Virus record (IMG/VR): IMGVR_UViG_3300009163_000008 | Span: 1 to 36,007 of that record | Direction: 5' to 3' (one strand) | Origin: a virus | Length of the DNA: 36,007 nt | Part shown: in pieces, positions 1 through 5,435 of the stretch | How positions within the stretch are numbered: position 1 is the stretch's first letter | Layout: each line of letters begins with the position of its first letter | Notes under the pieces: generated by a model | Seen by the model: the letters and a program-made list of their open reading frames with translations, nothing else | What the model was told of the DNA's origin: nothing | The model's database searches: none | Made by a program: the position numbers and the translations under genes

Positions 1-123
1 ATAGCATCGGCGGTGCCAGTGTAGTCGATGATCGGGACAAGAATTTTGCAAAACTCCTCGCGCATTTCGACCGCAGCGTTTTCCCTCAGCGCGTCAATCT
101 GGTCAAATGACCATGCAACTGCA
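1..123. repeat. Terminal direct repeat (left copy), circular closure
   Basis: These 123 bases are identical to 35885-36007. The repeat falls inside the Cas4-like nuclease gene, and joining the two ends restores one continuous 309-codon frame. The window is therefore a circular sequence written with an overlap. A terminase of the lambda GpA type normally cuts at cos, so I read this as assembly overlap of a circular or circularly permuted molecule, not as a physical terminal repeat. Confidence 0.95.
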
Positions 124-296
124 GTGGCTTCCTCCTGACTGAGCGGAGGGACTTCGCCGGTCGTCCAAACTTGGCGGAGCGCAGCATCAAGCCGTAGTCC
201 TCGCGTTGCTGCCTCAGAAGGTTCTCCCTTGGCTCCTTCAAACTGCCCGCATAACGCCAGTTTGGGCAGTGCGGATGATCGGATTTGTGTATTCAT
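1..296 (-). CDS. Cas4/RecB-like PD-(D/E)XK nuclease, N-terminal part (continues at the window's right end)
   Basis: This is the 5' part of a gene interrupted by the window boundary. It starts at ATG 296-294, which overlaps the TGA of the upstream gene as ATGA, and stays open to base 1. Joined to the frame at 35251-36007 it gives a 309-residue protein. This piece supplies the first 77 residues that are absent from the other end, including C16 in the segment LPKLALCGQF. That cysteine is placed like the first iron-sulfur ligand of Cas4/AddB-type nucleases, whose other three ligands lie near the C-terminus. The function is discussed with the 35251-36007 entry. The ATGA overlap ties it to the small accessory genes upstream, so those genes and the recombination block probably form one early transcript. 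Confidence 0.85.
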   Translation of the reverse strand, partial: MNTQIRSSALPKLALCGQFEGAKGEPSEAATRGLRLDAALRQVWTTGEVPPLSQEEATAVAWSFDQIDALRENAAVEMREEFCKILVPIIDYTGTADA

Positions 297-802
297 TTGG
301 TTTTTGCTTTTTGACGTGCGCGAAATGCTGCGCAGGCGCGTTTGACTGATTGTCTGCGTTTTTCAAGGTCAAGCGTTCGTCGCCGCTTAGGCGGTCCATG
401 TTTGGCTCGGTAGATTTCCCGCCGGCGGGCGAGCAGTTGCTGTTGCTGCTCTGGGGTCAGGTTGCGCCGGTAGTTTTGAGCCCGGCTTAGGTGCGGCAGG
501 CTATTTGCCTCAGAGCGCGGGCCTTGCATAGGCCGTGGAGCGCGCGGGACTTTAATGGGAGTGGCGCTGGGCTTTTTGGGCTTTGGATTCCAAGTAACCT
601 CAGCCCGAGGCGTTGGTTTAGCGCGGCGATACAGGTTGCTTGCGGCGCCGTACTTAAACTCGTTTTTGCCATCCCAGCGCTTTTGATCCCATGCTTTTAA
701 GGCTCGCTTTAATGCGCCGCAAACGCCTCCCTCTAGCCCGCCCTCGGCCTGAGATGGGTAGGCGTCCTGCATTAACAGTGACTGACAAGCTGGCCGCCTC
801 AT
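293..802 (-). CDS. Basic, proline-rich hypothetical protein
   Basis: A 169-residue protein with no family that I recognise. It is strongly basic: the middle is rich in Pro, Lys and Arg (for example PKPKKPSATPIKVPRAPRP), and the C-terminus has repeated Arg/Lys clusters with a Q-rich stretch (TPEQQQQLLARRREIYRAKHGPPKRRR). This suggests nucleic-acid binding, but no fold can be named. It starts by ATGA overlap with the HTH-like gene upstream and ends by ATGA overlap with the nuclease gene that crosses the window edge, so it sits in a tightly coupled early operon. The similar-length frames on the other strand here look like shadows. Confidence 0.7.
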   Translation of the reverse strand: MRRPACQSLLMQDAYPSQAEGGLEGGVCGALKRALKAWDQKRWDGKNEFKYGAASNLYRRAKPTPRAEVTWNPKPKKPSATPIKVPRAPRPMQGPRSEANSLPHLSRAQNYRRNLTPEQQQQLLARRREIYRAKHGPPKRRRTLDLEKRRQSVKRACAAFRARQKAKTK

Positions 803-1005
803 TTGAGCACCCCCGCTTCTCTGGCTAATTCCTGAAGCTTAGAAAAGCCAAACTCCACGCGCGGTTTCGGCTTTGGAATTGTCGCGACAATCCCGTTAAC
901 CTCGGCGGTTGTCATTCCAAGCTGGCGCGCGATGACTACGCTGAGTTCGCCTTTTTCGTGCATTGCGATGATCCGACTGCGGATCGCTGCTAAGTTTAAT
1001 TTCAT
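799..1005 (-). CDS. Small helix-turn-helix-like protein
   Basis: 68 residues. The stretch from about residue 20 to 43 (GELSVVIARQLGMTTAEVNGIV) reads like a helix-turn-helix of the kind found in small phage regulators and homeodomain-like proteins, with a tail of alternating Pro and Lys after it. I chose the ATG at 1005 because it makes an ATGA overlap with the upstream gene and has a GGAGG about eight bases before it. An upstream in-frame ATG at 1029 lacks both. A role as a DNA-binding regulator of the early operon is inferred from the motif only. It could equally be a structural DNA-binding protein. Confidence 0.75.
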   Translation of the reverse strand: MKLNLAAIRSRIIAMHEKGELSVVIARQLGMTTAEVNGIVATIPKPKPRVEFGFSKLQELAREAGVLK

Positions 1006-1175
1006 TTTCGATCCTCCAATCCGCCGCACCGAGCGCGCAGGGATTTATTTTTTGCCGCTCTGGCGTTTTTTGCTGCCAGGGTTTCGGCTTTGGTTTGGTC
1101 GGGTTTTTTTACCCGGGCTAATAATAACTTGTAACGCCTCGCCGCTGCGTAGCCAGCGTGCAATTGGGAGCCCAT
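1002..1175 (-). CDS. Small basic hypothetical protein
   Basis: 57 residues, rich in Ala, Lys and Arg (for example KAETLAAKNARAAKNKSLRAR), probably one long helix that could bind nucleic acid. No family is recognised. The start at 1175 is favoured because its ATG shares one base with the stop of the upstream membrane protein gene (TAATG), a typical re-initiation arrangement, and the gene ends in an ATGA overlap with the HTH-like gene. A longer frame extends upstream to 1286 but only shadows the membrane protein gene. Confidence 0.6.
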   Translation of the reverse strand: MGSQLHAGYAAARRYKLLLARVKKPDQTKAETLAAKNARAAKNKSLRARCGGLEDRK

Positions 1176-1444
1176 TATTTCCGCGCCTCCAGAGCTGCCA
1201 GGATTACCAGGATGCCCGTCGGCATGGTCAACGCCGCCACGATGCAGGCCTCGACCGCGGATTCGGCAAAATGCGCCATGGCGCACCCGTCGGCCATCAG
1301 CAGCCCGATGCCGACCAGCAGCCAGACTGTTGCTGCGGTGCGCTGCGGTCGGCGCGGGGTCAAGTGTGGATCCCCGAGTGGGATCCGGATCGTATCGCGG
1401 CCGGTGTCGCCCTGGGGAGGGCGGGAATAGTGTGAGGTGCTCAT
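1175..1444 (-). CDS. Small membrane protein
   Basis: 89 residues. After a polar N-terminus of about 35 residues there are two hydrophobic segments, near residues 37-58 (VWLLVGIGLLMADG) and 67-86 (CIVAALTMPTGILVILAAL), so a two-pass inner-membrane protein is likely. No known family is recognised. It lies three bases after the coiled-coil gene and is coupled by TAATG to the next small gene. It is in the early or accessory cluster and not beside the lysis genes, so superinfection exclusion or membrane remodelling are possible roles, but nothing in the sequence proves either. Confidence 0.65.
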   Translation of the reverse strand: MSTSHYSRPPQGDTGRDTIRIPLGDPHLTPRRPQRTAATVWLLVGIGLLMADGCAMAHFAESAVEACIVAALTMPTGILVILAALEARK

Positions 1445-1447
1445 GGT

Positions 1448-1906
1448 TTATAAAAGTTTGATAATGGTTTCGGCGACAGCGTCAAGCGTTCCGGCTCTCT
1501 TGAGCGCGGCAATTCGCTCGCAAAGATCGACGAACTCGCGCAGCCTGGCTATTTCCCGATCGTGCTCGGCCCCGACAAAAAAAGTGCGGATATCTTGCAG
1601 CTCTTTTTTTATGGCGGTCACTTCGGCGACGTATGCGATTTTGAATCCCTTCAAATTTGAGAGGTGATTCTTCATGTTTTCCCGGTGTTTTTCCATATCC
1701 CCGCCGATGCCATTGTACATTTCGTCGATCGTCGCCCGGGCGTCTTGTGCCATGAGTACTTGAGGCCTAGTTTCTCGTGGCATCTTGCCGATTTGCTCTG
1801 CAATTAAGACGGCTATGTCGTCAAAGCTGTAAACCTCCTCTCCGTTGATAATCTTGGTTTTGATTTTGCTGTCGCTGTCGTGACTGCTCATTACGTTATT
1901 TTTCAT
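1448..1906 (-). CDS. Hypothetical coiled-coil protein
   Basis: 152 residues, with no recognised family. The N-terminal third is polar and may be flexible. From about residue 65 to the end the sequence is mainly charged helix with heptad-like spacing (EKHRENMKNHLSNLKGF, then EVTAIKKELQDI), which suggests a coiled coil and an oligomer. It starts five bases after the stop of the 133-residue gene and is followed three bases later by the membrane protein gene, so all are probably co-transcribed. The function is unknown. Confidence 0.65.
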   Translation of the reverse strand: MKNNVMSSHDSDSKIKTKIINGEEVYSFDDIAVLIAEQIGKMPRETRPQVLMAQDARATIDEMYNGIGGDMEKHRENMKNHLSNLKGFKIAYVAEVTAIKKELQDIRTFFVGAEHDREIARLREFVDLCERIAALKRAGTLDAVAETIIKLL

Positions 1907-1911
1907 ACTAT

Positions 1912-2313
1912 TTATCGTTTTGAAATTCTGTAGCCTGCACGCACCCCTGCGACAATCCGCTCATCTTGCGCCGGCGTCAGCGTTAGCATGCTGCCGCCGC
2001 CGTGCCATGTCTCGACGCTGGTCAGCTCCGTCAGCGTCCAGCCGGTGGCGACGCGGACCAGCGTGGCCTGGGTGATGCGAACTTTATATTTGTAGGCGGA
2101 GGGCAACTTTTGCCCGCTGGCAATAACCACACTAGCGCCCTTGCATGCGCTCTTGGGTAATCCCAATTTTGCCAGGGTAAGCTCTGCCAGCGCTGCGTCG
2201 GAGATTAACTCGCTAGCACGGGTGTAGGTGTGTACGCAAGCTTTGCCGTTGACGGCGAGCAGCGCGGCTTCAATGGCGATTTTGTTGGCGCCTGTGAGTT
2301 TAATCGGTTTCAT
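1912..2313 (-). CDS. Conserved phage hypothetical protein
   Basis: 133 residues. It begins MKPIKLTGANKIAIEAAL and has a conserved-looking centre with KLPSAYKYKVR and a tail with LTPAQDERIVAGVRAGY. From memory this layout (AxVNG, AYKY, LTPxQD) matches a family of early phage proteins of unknown function seen in several phages of Gram-negative bacteria. The name of the family is not known to me. It is the first larger gene after the presumed early promoter region at 2330-2400, so it may be among the first genes expressed in this cluster. Confidence 0.75.
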   Translation of the reverse strand: MKPIKLTGANKIAIEAALLAVNGKACVHTYTRASELISDAALAELTLAKLGLPKSACKGASVVIASGQKLPSAYKYKVRITQATLVRVATGWTLTELTSVETWHGGGSMLTLTPAQDERIVAGVRAGYRISKR

Positions 2314-2329
2314 TTTTTTGTTCGTTTGG

Positions 2330-2400
2330 GTTTTTTACTCTGACGGCCTCGTCAGTGGCGCCTATCTTAACCAAGCCGGTTGGCTAGTAAACAAAAAAGT
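2330..2400 (-). promoter_or_regulatory. Candidate early promoter with operator-like repeat
   Basis: On the minus strand a TTTACT hexamer and a TAAGAT hexamer stand 16 bases apart, a plausible sigma-70-type -35/-10 pair reading towards the 1912-2313 gene. The spacer holds the left copy of a 15-base inverted repeat (2376-2390). A short hairpin (TGACG, loop, CGTCA) follows near 2339-2352. This is a pattern call, not proof of a promoter. Confidence 0.35.
2376..2390. repeat. Inverted repeat, left copy (operator-like)
   Basis: AAGCCGGTTGGCTAG here is the exact reverse complement of 2562-2576. Each copy has internal dyad symmetry (AGCC-GGTT-GGCT). The two copies flank the 44-codon gene at 2418-2552, and each lies between candidate -35 and -10 hexamers. 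They could be binding sites for one regulator. Confidence 0.6.
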
Positions 2401-2417
2401 GAAACTATTTTTCAGCC

Positions 2418-2552
2418 CTAAGCTAAACCCTTGTCCTTTCGTGCGTTAGGACGCGGCTTTTTTGCGTTCTCCCTGCACGCGGCAGCCTTTTTTTCCGATT
2501 TTACAGCGCCCCCCTTGCGCCCGATTTTACCGAGATGCTCTTTAAGTGTCAT
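2418..2552 (-). CDS. 44-residue basic small protein of the GRKGG...KSE type
   Basis: A short frame starting at ATG 2552-2550 and ending at TAG 2420-2418, giving 44 residues. It holds GRKGGAVKSEKKAAACREN, which resembles a recurring small motif of phage and plasmid proteins (GxKGGxxKSxxKxxAxRxNG, often followed by a basic tail), probably DNA-binding. No ribosome site precedes the ATG, but a possible -10 hexamer (TAGAGT) ends six bases before it, which would make a leaderless or nearly leaderless message. The ATG lies in a small dyad (AGTGTCA-TTT-TGACACT, 2545-2561), a possible self-control site. Two 15-base inverted repeats flank the gene. The motif supports coding. A regulatory role is inference. 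Confidence 0.65.
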   Translation of the reverse strand: MTLKEHLGKIGRKGGAVKSEKKAAACRENAKKPRPNARKDKGLA

Positions 2553-2561
2553 TTTGACACT
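2545..2561. promoter_or_regulatory. Perfect short dyad over a start codon
   Basis: AGTGTCA-TTT-TGACACT is a perfect 7-base inverted repeat covering the start codon of the 44-residue gene. It has no U-tract on either strand, so it does not look like a terminator. An operator, or an RNA hairpin hiding the start, is possible. Confidence 0.35.
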
Positions 2562-2576
2562 CTAGCCAACCGGCTT
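2562..2576. repeat. Inverted repeat, right copy (operator-like)
   Basis: CTAGCCAACCGGCTT, exact reverse complement of 2376-2390. It lies just after the endolysin stop codon. On the minus strand it sits in a 17-base spacer between TTGCGT and TAGAGT, upstream of the 44-residue gene. Confidence 0.6.
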
Positions 2577-2579
2577 AGT

Positions 2580-3179
2580 TTACGCAAGCGCCTGCGCAAA
2601 CAACTCAGCCTCAGCCACCCTGCGATCCCGTAGCCCCTCAGTGTCGGGCCAAAGCCGCACTTGTTTGCGAAACAGCTCAGGAATATCACTTAACTTACCA
2701 TCTGCCAGTGCGTTACGGATGTCCATCATCTCAGTTCGCCGCTCTCCTGTTAGTTTTGTGCCGCGATTAAAAACCAAACTTAACAAAGCACTTGCAGCAT
2801 CCGGCGGGATAGATTCGGCGTGCGGGTAGATCCGCAGCATCTGTAGGTAAAACCGAGGCACCGTCTGCTCCTCAAAGACTTGGCACGCGGCATCCCACGG
2901 GATCTCAATGTCGTGTAGGCCGATGCACGCTTGATTAGCTGCCTCGCCAGTCACTCCGCAATAGCGACTTAGCCGCTCTAGGTTGCGCGGGAATAAATGC
3001 GAGCCCCAATCTCGGGTGGCTTGCGCAATGGTGTTGTAACCGAGGTCATAGCCAATCCCGATGGTGACTCCAGACGACACCCCAGGCCAATTCGGGCGGG
3101 ATTCGCGCTTGGTATAATACGCTTCGGAGGTCGCTTCTTGCGCGACAATGAAGTCCAAACCTTTGCGGGAGAGATTCAT
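2580..3179 (-). CDS. Endolysin, T4/pesticin-type lysozyme
   Basis: 199 residues, a peptidoglycan muramidase of the lysozyme/pesticin C-terminal type that would cut the glycan strand during lysis. E15 in IVAQEATSEAYY, T39 in SGVTIGIGYD and D45 in IGIGYDLGY are placed like the Glu/Thr/Asp residues of T4-type lysozymes. A later LVFNRGTKLTGERR segment matches the conserved Asn-Arg-Gly region of the family. There is no signal peptide, so it needs a holin, and holin-like genes lie directly upstream. It starts by ATGA overlap with the small membrane protein and is the last late gene before the control region at 2314-2579. Confidence 0.85.
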   Translation of the reverse strand: MNLSRKGLDFIVAQEATSEAYYTKRESRPNWPGVSSGVTIGIGYDLGYNTIAQATRDWGSHLFPRNLERLSRYCGVTGEAANQACIGLHDIEIPWDAACQVFEEQTVPRFYLQMLRIYPHAESIPPDAASALLSLVFNRGTKLTGERRTEMMDIRNALADGKLSDIPELFRKQVRLWPDTEGLRDRRVAEAELFAQALA

Positions 3180-3358
3180 TTTTGCTTTTTGTCGCGGATT
3201 TCTTGGATTGTCTGGACAATTTTTGCCACCGTGTAGAGAAGGGAAGCAATCATCACCAGCAACTTAACGATCTCAGAAAAGTCGCTAATACTGACAGCAA
3301 ACGCGGCCAGGTTGACAAAGTTCACTTTCAACATTTCGTCGATGTTGCGCTCAAGCAT
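3176..3358 (-). CDS. Small single-pass membrane protein of the lysis cluster
   Basis: 60 residues. It has a hydrophobic stretch from about residue 30 to 50 (EIVKLLVMIASLLYTVAKIV) and a charged C-terminus (EIRDKKQK), as in small holins or antiholins. It overlaps the upstream frame by 8 bases and the endolysin by ATGA. A second holin, an antiholin or a pinholin-like factor is plausible from the position. No family match is claimed. Confidence 0.65.
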   Translation of the reverse strand: MLERNIDEMLKVNFVNLAAFAVSISDFSEIVKLLVMIASLLYTVAKIVQTIQEIRDKKQK

Positions 3359-3581
3359 GGCTCAGAAAGGTAAGTGTTGAGGCCGGCGTTGGCAAGCGTC
3401 CAGACTCGTCGTAGATGCCTGAGTACGGCGTGATTTCGTTAGGCCCGAGGCCGTTGCCGTCTTGGCCCGCTGGCGGTAGGACGCGGTTTGGTTTTACAAG
3501 CACCACCAGCCCGGCGGGCGGCACCTCGTTGAGGTAGCGCTGCTGCATTCTTGGAATTTGTGGGACGGGCAAGACGGTCAT
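3351..3581 (-). CDS. Hypothetical lysis-cluster protein, overlaps the upstream gene
   Basis: 76 residues, rich in Pro and Gly, without cysteine or a membrane segment (MTVLPVPQIPRMQQRYLNEVPP at the start). The first 143 bases overlap the upstream membrane gene in another frame. The amino acid composition looks like a folded or extended virion or envelope protein, and the frame fills the space down to the next gene exactly, which supports it. An out-of-phase gene nested in a membrane protein gene recalls Rz/Rz1 spanins, but the lipoprotein cysteine expected of an o-spanin is missing. Function unknown. Confidence 0.5.
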   Translation of the reverse strand: MTVLPVPQIPRMQQRYLNEVPPAGLVVLVKPNRVLPPAGQDGNGLGPNEITPYSGIYDESGRLPTPASTLTFLSHA

Positions 3582-3720
3582 GTTTAAAGTAGTTAAAAAG
3601 ACGCGGGCCGTAGGCGCCGATGCCGATGCCTAGTGCACCGGAAGCGAGCACCCAAAGTGTTGGGGCAATGAGTGAAAGCAGGTTTAGGAAGAGAGGAATC
3701 ATGGCGGTTTTGCCCGTCAT
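3439..3720 (-). CDS. Small membrane protein of the lysis cluster
   Basis: 93 residues. The start is well supported by an ATGA overlap with the holin stop. The N-terminal half holds a long hydrophobic segment (about residues 7-38, including LFLNLLSLIAPTLWVLASGA), and the C-terminal half is very basic (Arg, Lys, Pro, Ala) and lies over the 3351-3581 frame. The membrane part looks real. The basic tail may be only what the second gene's frame imposes. It may be a holin partner or a spanin-like protein. The two frames differ by +1, so a frameshifted fusion or a base error cannot be excluded. Confidence 0.55.
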   Translation of the reverse strand: MTGKTAMIPLFLNLLSLIAPTLWVLASGALGIGIGAYGPRLFNYFKHDRLARPTNSKNAAALPQRGAARRAGGACKTKPRPTASGPRRQRPRA

Positions 3721-4202
3721 TTTTTATCCCCAGGCTGGATGTGCGACGCGCCAAAATAAAACGAGACGATCATAGCCCACGCACTAGCCAGCGAGCCAAC
3801 CAGCATTTGGAGTTCCGCGTGCCCCTCCCACATCTTTAGGTCGCCAGTCATTAGGCCAACAAGGATGCCAAAAAAGCCCACGGTGACGGCACTCGCAAGG
3901 ATTGGCACCGTGTGCGAGCCGGTCTTTACCTGCATTTCCCGCGCCGACGCCCGATCTGCTGCGGCCAATTTTTCGGCATCAATCCCCAACTCCGCCATCC
4001 GCGTTTTAAGTTGCAAATCCGCAGCCTGAAGCGCTGCCATTTGCTCCGCGGTAAGGTTGCCGGAACTAAGCGCTTTTTGCACTTTGTCAGCGGTTGCGTC
4101 AGACATCCCAAGAGCCTTGCCCACGGCCTCGACTGCTAGGCCGCCCATGGGGCCGCCAAGGACTGTTGCAAGCGTTGGCAGGATGGATGAAAGCCAGGTC
4201 AT
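3717..4202 (-). CDS. Holin, 3TM gene-transfer-agent type
   Basis: 161 residues. The layout fits the family described as holin of 3TMs for gene transfer release: an N-terminal Gly/Ala-rich amphipathic segment (LATVLGGPMGGLAVEAVGKALG), a long charged helix in the middle (QLKTRMAELGIDAEKLAAADRASAREM), then two clear membrane segments near residues 102-120 and 133-152 (GSLASAWAMIVSFYFGAS). It would make the membrane lesion that releases the endolysin encoded downstream. The ATG at 4202 is preferred: it follows the fibre gene's TAA by one base, and upstream in-frame ATGs would lie inside that gene. Confidence 0.75.
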   Translation of the reverse strand: MTWLSSILPTLATVLGGPMGGLAVEAVGKALGMSDATADKVQKALSSGNLTAEQMAALQAADLQLKTRMAELGIDAEKLAAADRASAREMQVKTGSHTVPILASAVTVGFFGILVGLMTGDLKMWEGHAELQMLVGSLASAWAMIVSFYFGASHIQPGDKK

Positions 4203-4203
4203 T

Positions 4204-5433
4204 TTAGCCAGAGTAAATTCCCGTCCCATCACCACTTGCCACAACCTTAGTTGTGTTGCCAGAGAGCATAGGGTAGGGGCCCCAAGCAATGTCTAACCGC
4301 ACGGGATCAGGATAGGTTCCCGGCATTGCGTTTTTAATCCAAGAAACCCCATCGGCAGACGACCATGCGTTGAATATGGCAGGGTAATTTCCTATTTGCG
4401 ACAATGTTACAAAAAGTCCATTATAATAATGCACGCCAGTAAAAACGTAGCCGGTAGCAATTGTTGCCGGTGATGTCCATGTGGCGGCATCCGTGGACGT
4501 TATAACCTTACCGTCTTCGGAAACTGCAACAAACTTCCCGTTTCCGAACGCAACACCTCCAAAATGCAAAGCGTTTGACCCCAGCAACGTTAGCAGCCGC
4601 GTTGCATTGGTTGTTAAATTGCTGATAACCGCCATGTATTGGTAAGAGCCAACCACAACCCATTTTCCCGCGCCATAAGCGACTCCGGTAAATCTTTTTA
4701 GCGGGTAAGTTACTGCAGATCTTGAGTCTAGCAAATAACTGCTATTGTAAGAATTATTTTCAAAGCCGTTAAAGTCGTAAACAATAACGTTTTGATTCAT
4801 TGTGTCGGGAATAAATTGAGTCGTTGCATCCCACCCAACTGTCATGGTGTTGCTGCCATCTGTCGCAAAACGTTGACGGTTTTGAAAACTTGCGCCTGCA
4901 TTGTTGACAAAACTAAAACTTCCAAAAACGTCTGGTGGCGTCGGAATTATATAGGCATTAAATGCAAAAAAAGCAGCACCCCCATTGGCGTTGTACCAAA
5001 CGCCTTGGAATTGTATGTAAACTTTTAAACTAGTGGAGTTTATAGATGAAAAAGCCAATTGTGTTACAATTTTACTGGTAGTATTACTCCAGCGCCCAGT
5101 CCCAAAAACTGTCGTGTCTGGCGACAGTGTCCCATAAATCGTCCAGTTAATTAAATCCGTGGACGTGTAGAGCGTAATCACCGCACTACCGTCTGGGTTG
5201 TGCACTGGGGCGTAGTAGGTTGCGTTTGCGGCGTGATAATAAACGTACCCAACCCGTTTCCCAGAAAATGACCCTCTTAAGGTCCACGCAATCCCAAGGT
5301 AAGCAAATACTTGCTGCCAAACTCCCGCCTGTTTTGAGTAGACTTTTTTAACGGTCTCCCAGACGCCGCTGCGTTTAGCGTAAATTTTTGTTATCGGCTG
5401 CCATGTCCCTGCAACTTTTAAGGAAATGCTCAT
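4204..5433 (-). CDS. Terminal tail-fibre / receptor-binding protein with propeller-like repeats
   Basis: 409 residues. The N-terminus has two spaced copies of a W-x-x-[IV]-x-x-[IV]-Y-x-K-x-x-GVW pattern (WQPITKIYAKRSGVW, then WETVKKVYSKQAGVW). These are short stalk-like repeats often seen at the start of phage tip proteins. The C-terminal half has blades such as FTGVAYGAGKWVVVGSY and FGGVAFGNGKFVAVSEDGK followed by STDAATW, typical of YCF48/sialidase-like beta-propeller repeats in phage adhesins. It lies at the end of the fibre series, next to lysis, the usual place for a receptor-binding tip. Binding to a host surface glycan is inferred. Confidence 0.7.
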   Translation of the reverse strand: MSISLKVAGTWQPITKIYAKRSGVWETVKKVYSKQAGVWQQVFAYLGIAWTLRGSFSGKRVGYVYYHAANATYYAPVHNPDGSAVITLYTSTDLINWTIYGTLSPDTTVFGTGRWSNTTSKIVTQLAFSSINSTSLKVYIQFQGVWYNANGGAAFFAFNAYIIPTPPDVFGSFSFVNNAGASFQNRQRFATDGSNTMTVGWDATTQFIPDTMNQNVIVYDFNGFENNSYNSSYLLDSRSAVTYPLKRFTGVAYGAGKWVVVGSYQYMAVISNLTTNATRLLTLLGSNALHFGGVAFGNGKFVAVSEDGKVITSTDAATWTSPATIATGYVFTGVHYYNGLFVTLSQIGNYPAIFNAWSSADGVSWIKNAMPGTYPDPVRLDIAWGPYPMLSGNTTKVVASGDGTGIYSG

Positions 5434-5435
5434 GG

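Noticed and set aside
1-123. 123-base repeat as a true T7-like direct terminal repeat
   Set aside because: It lies inside one gene that closes perfectly when joined, and the GpA-type terminase fits cos packaging. Not fully excluded without read ends.
2440-2480. Plus-strand terminator (short stem near 2440 followed by a T run)
   Set aside because: The stem is only about five base pairs and no plus-strand gene ends there. The T run reads as Lys/Ala codons of the 44-residue gene on the other strand.
3575-3590. TTTAAAC as a programmed -1 frameshift site in the lysis membrane gene
   Set aside because: The frame reads TTT-AAA-C, not T-TTA-AAC, and the second frame needs a +1 shift.
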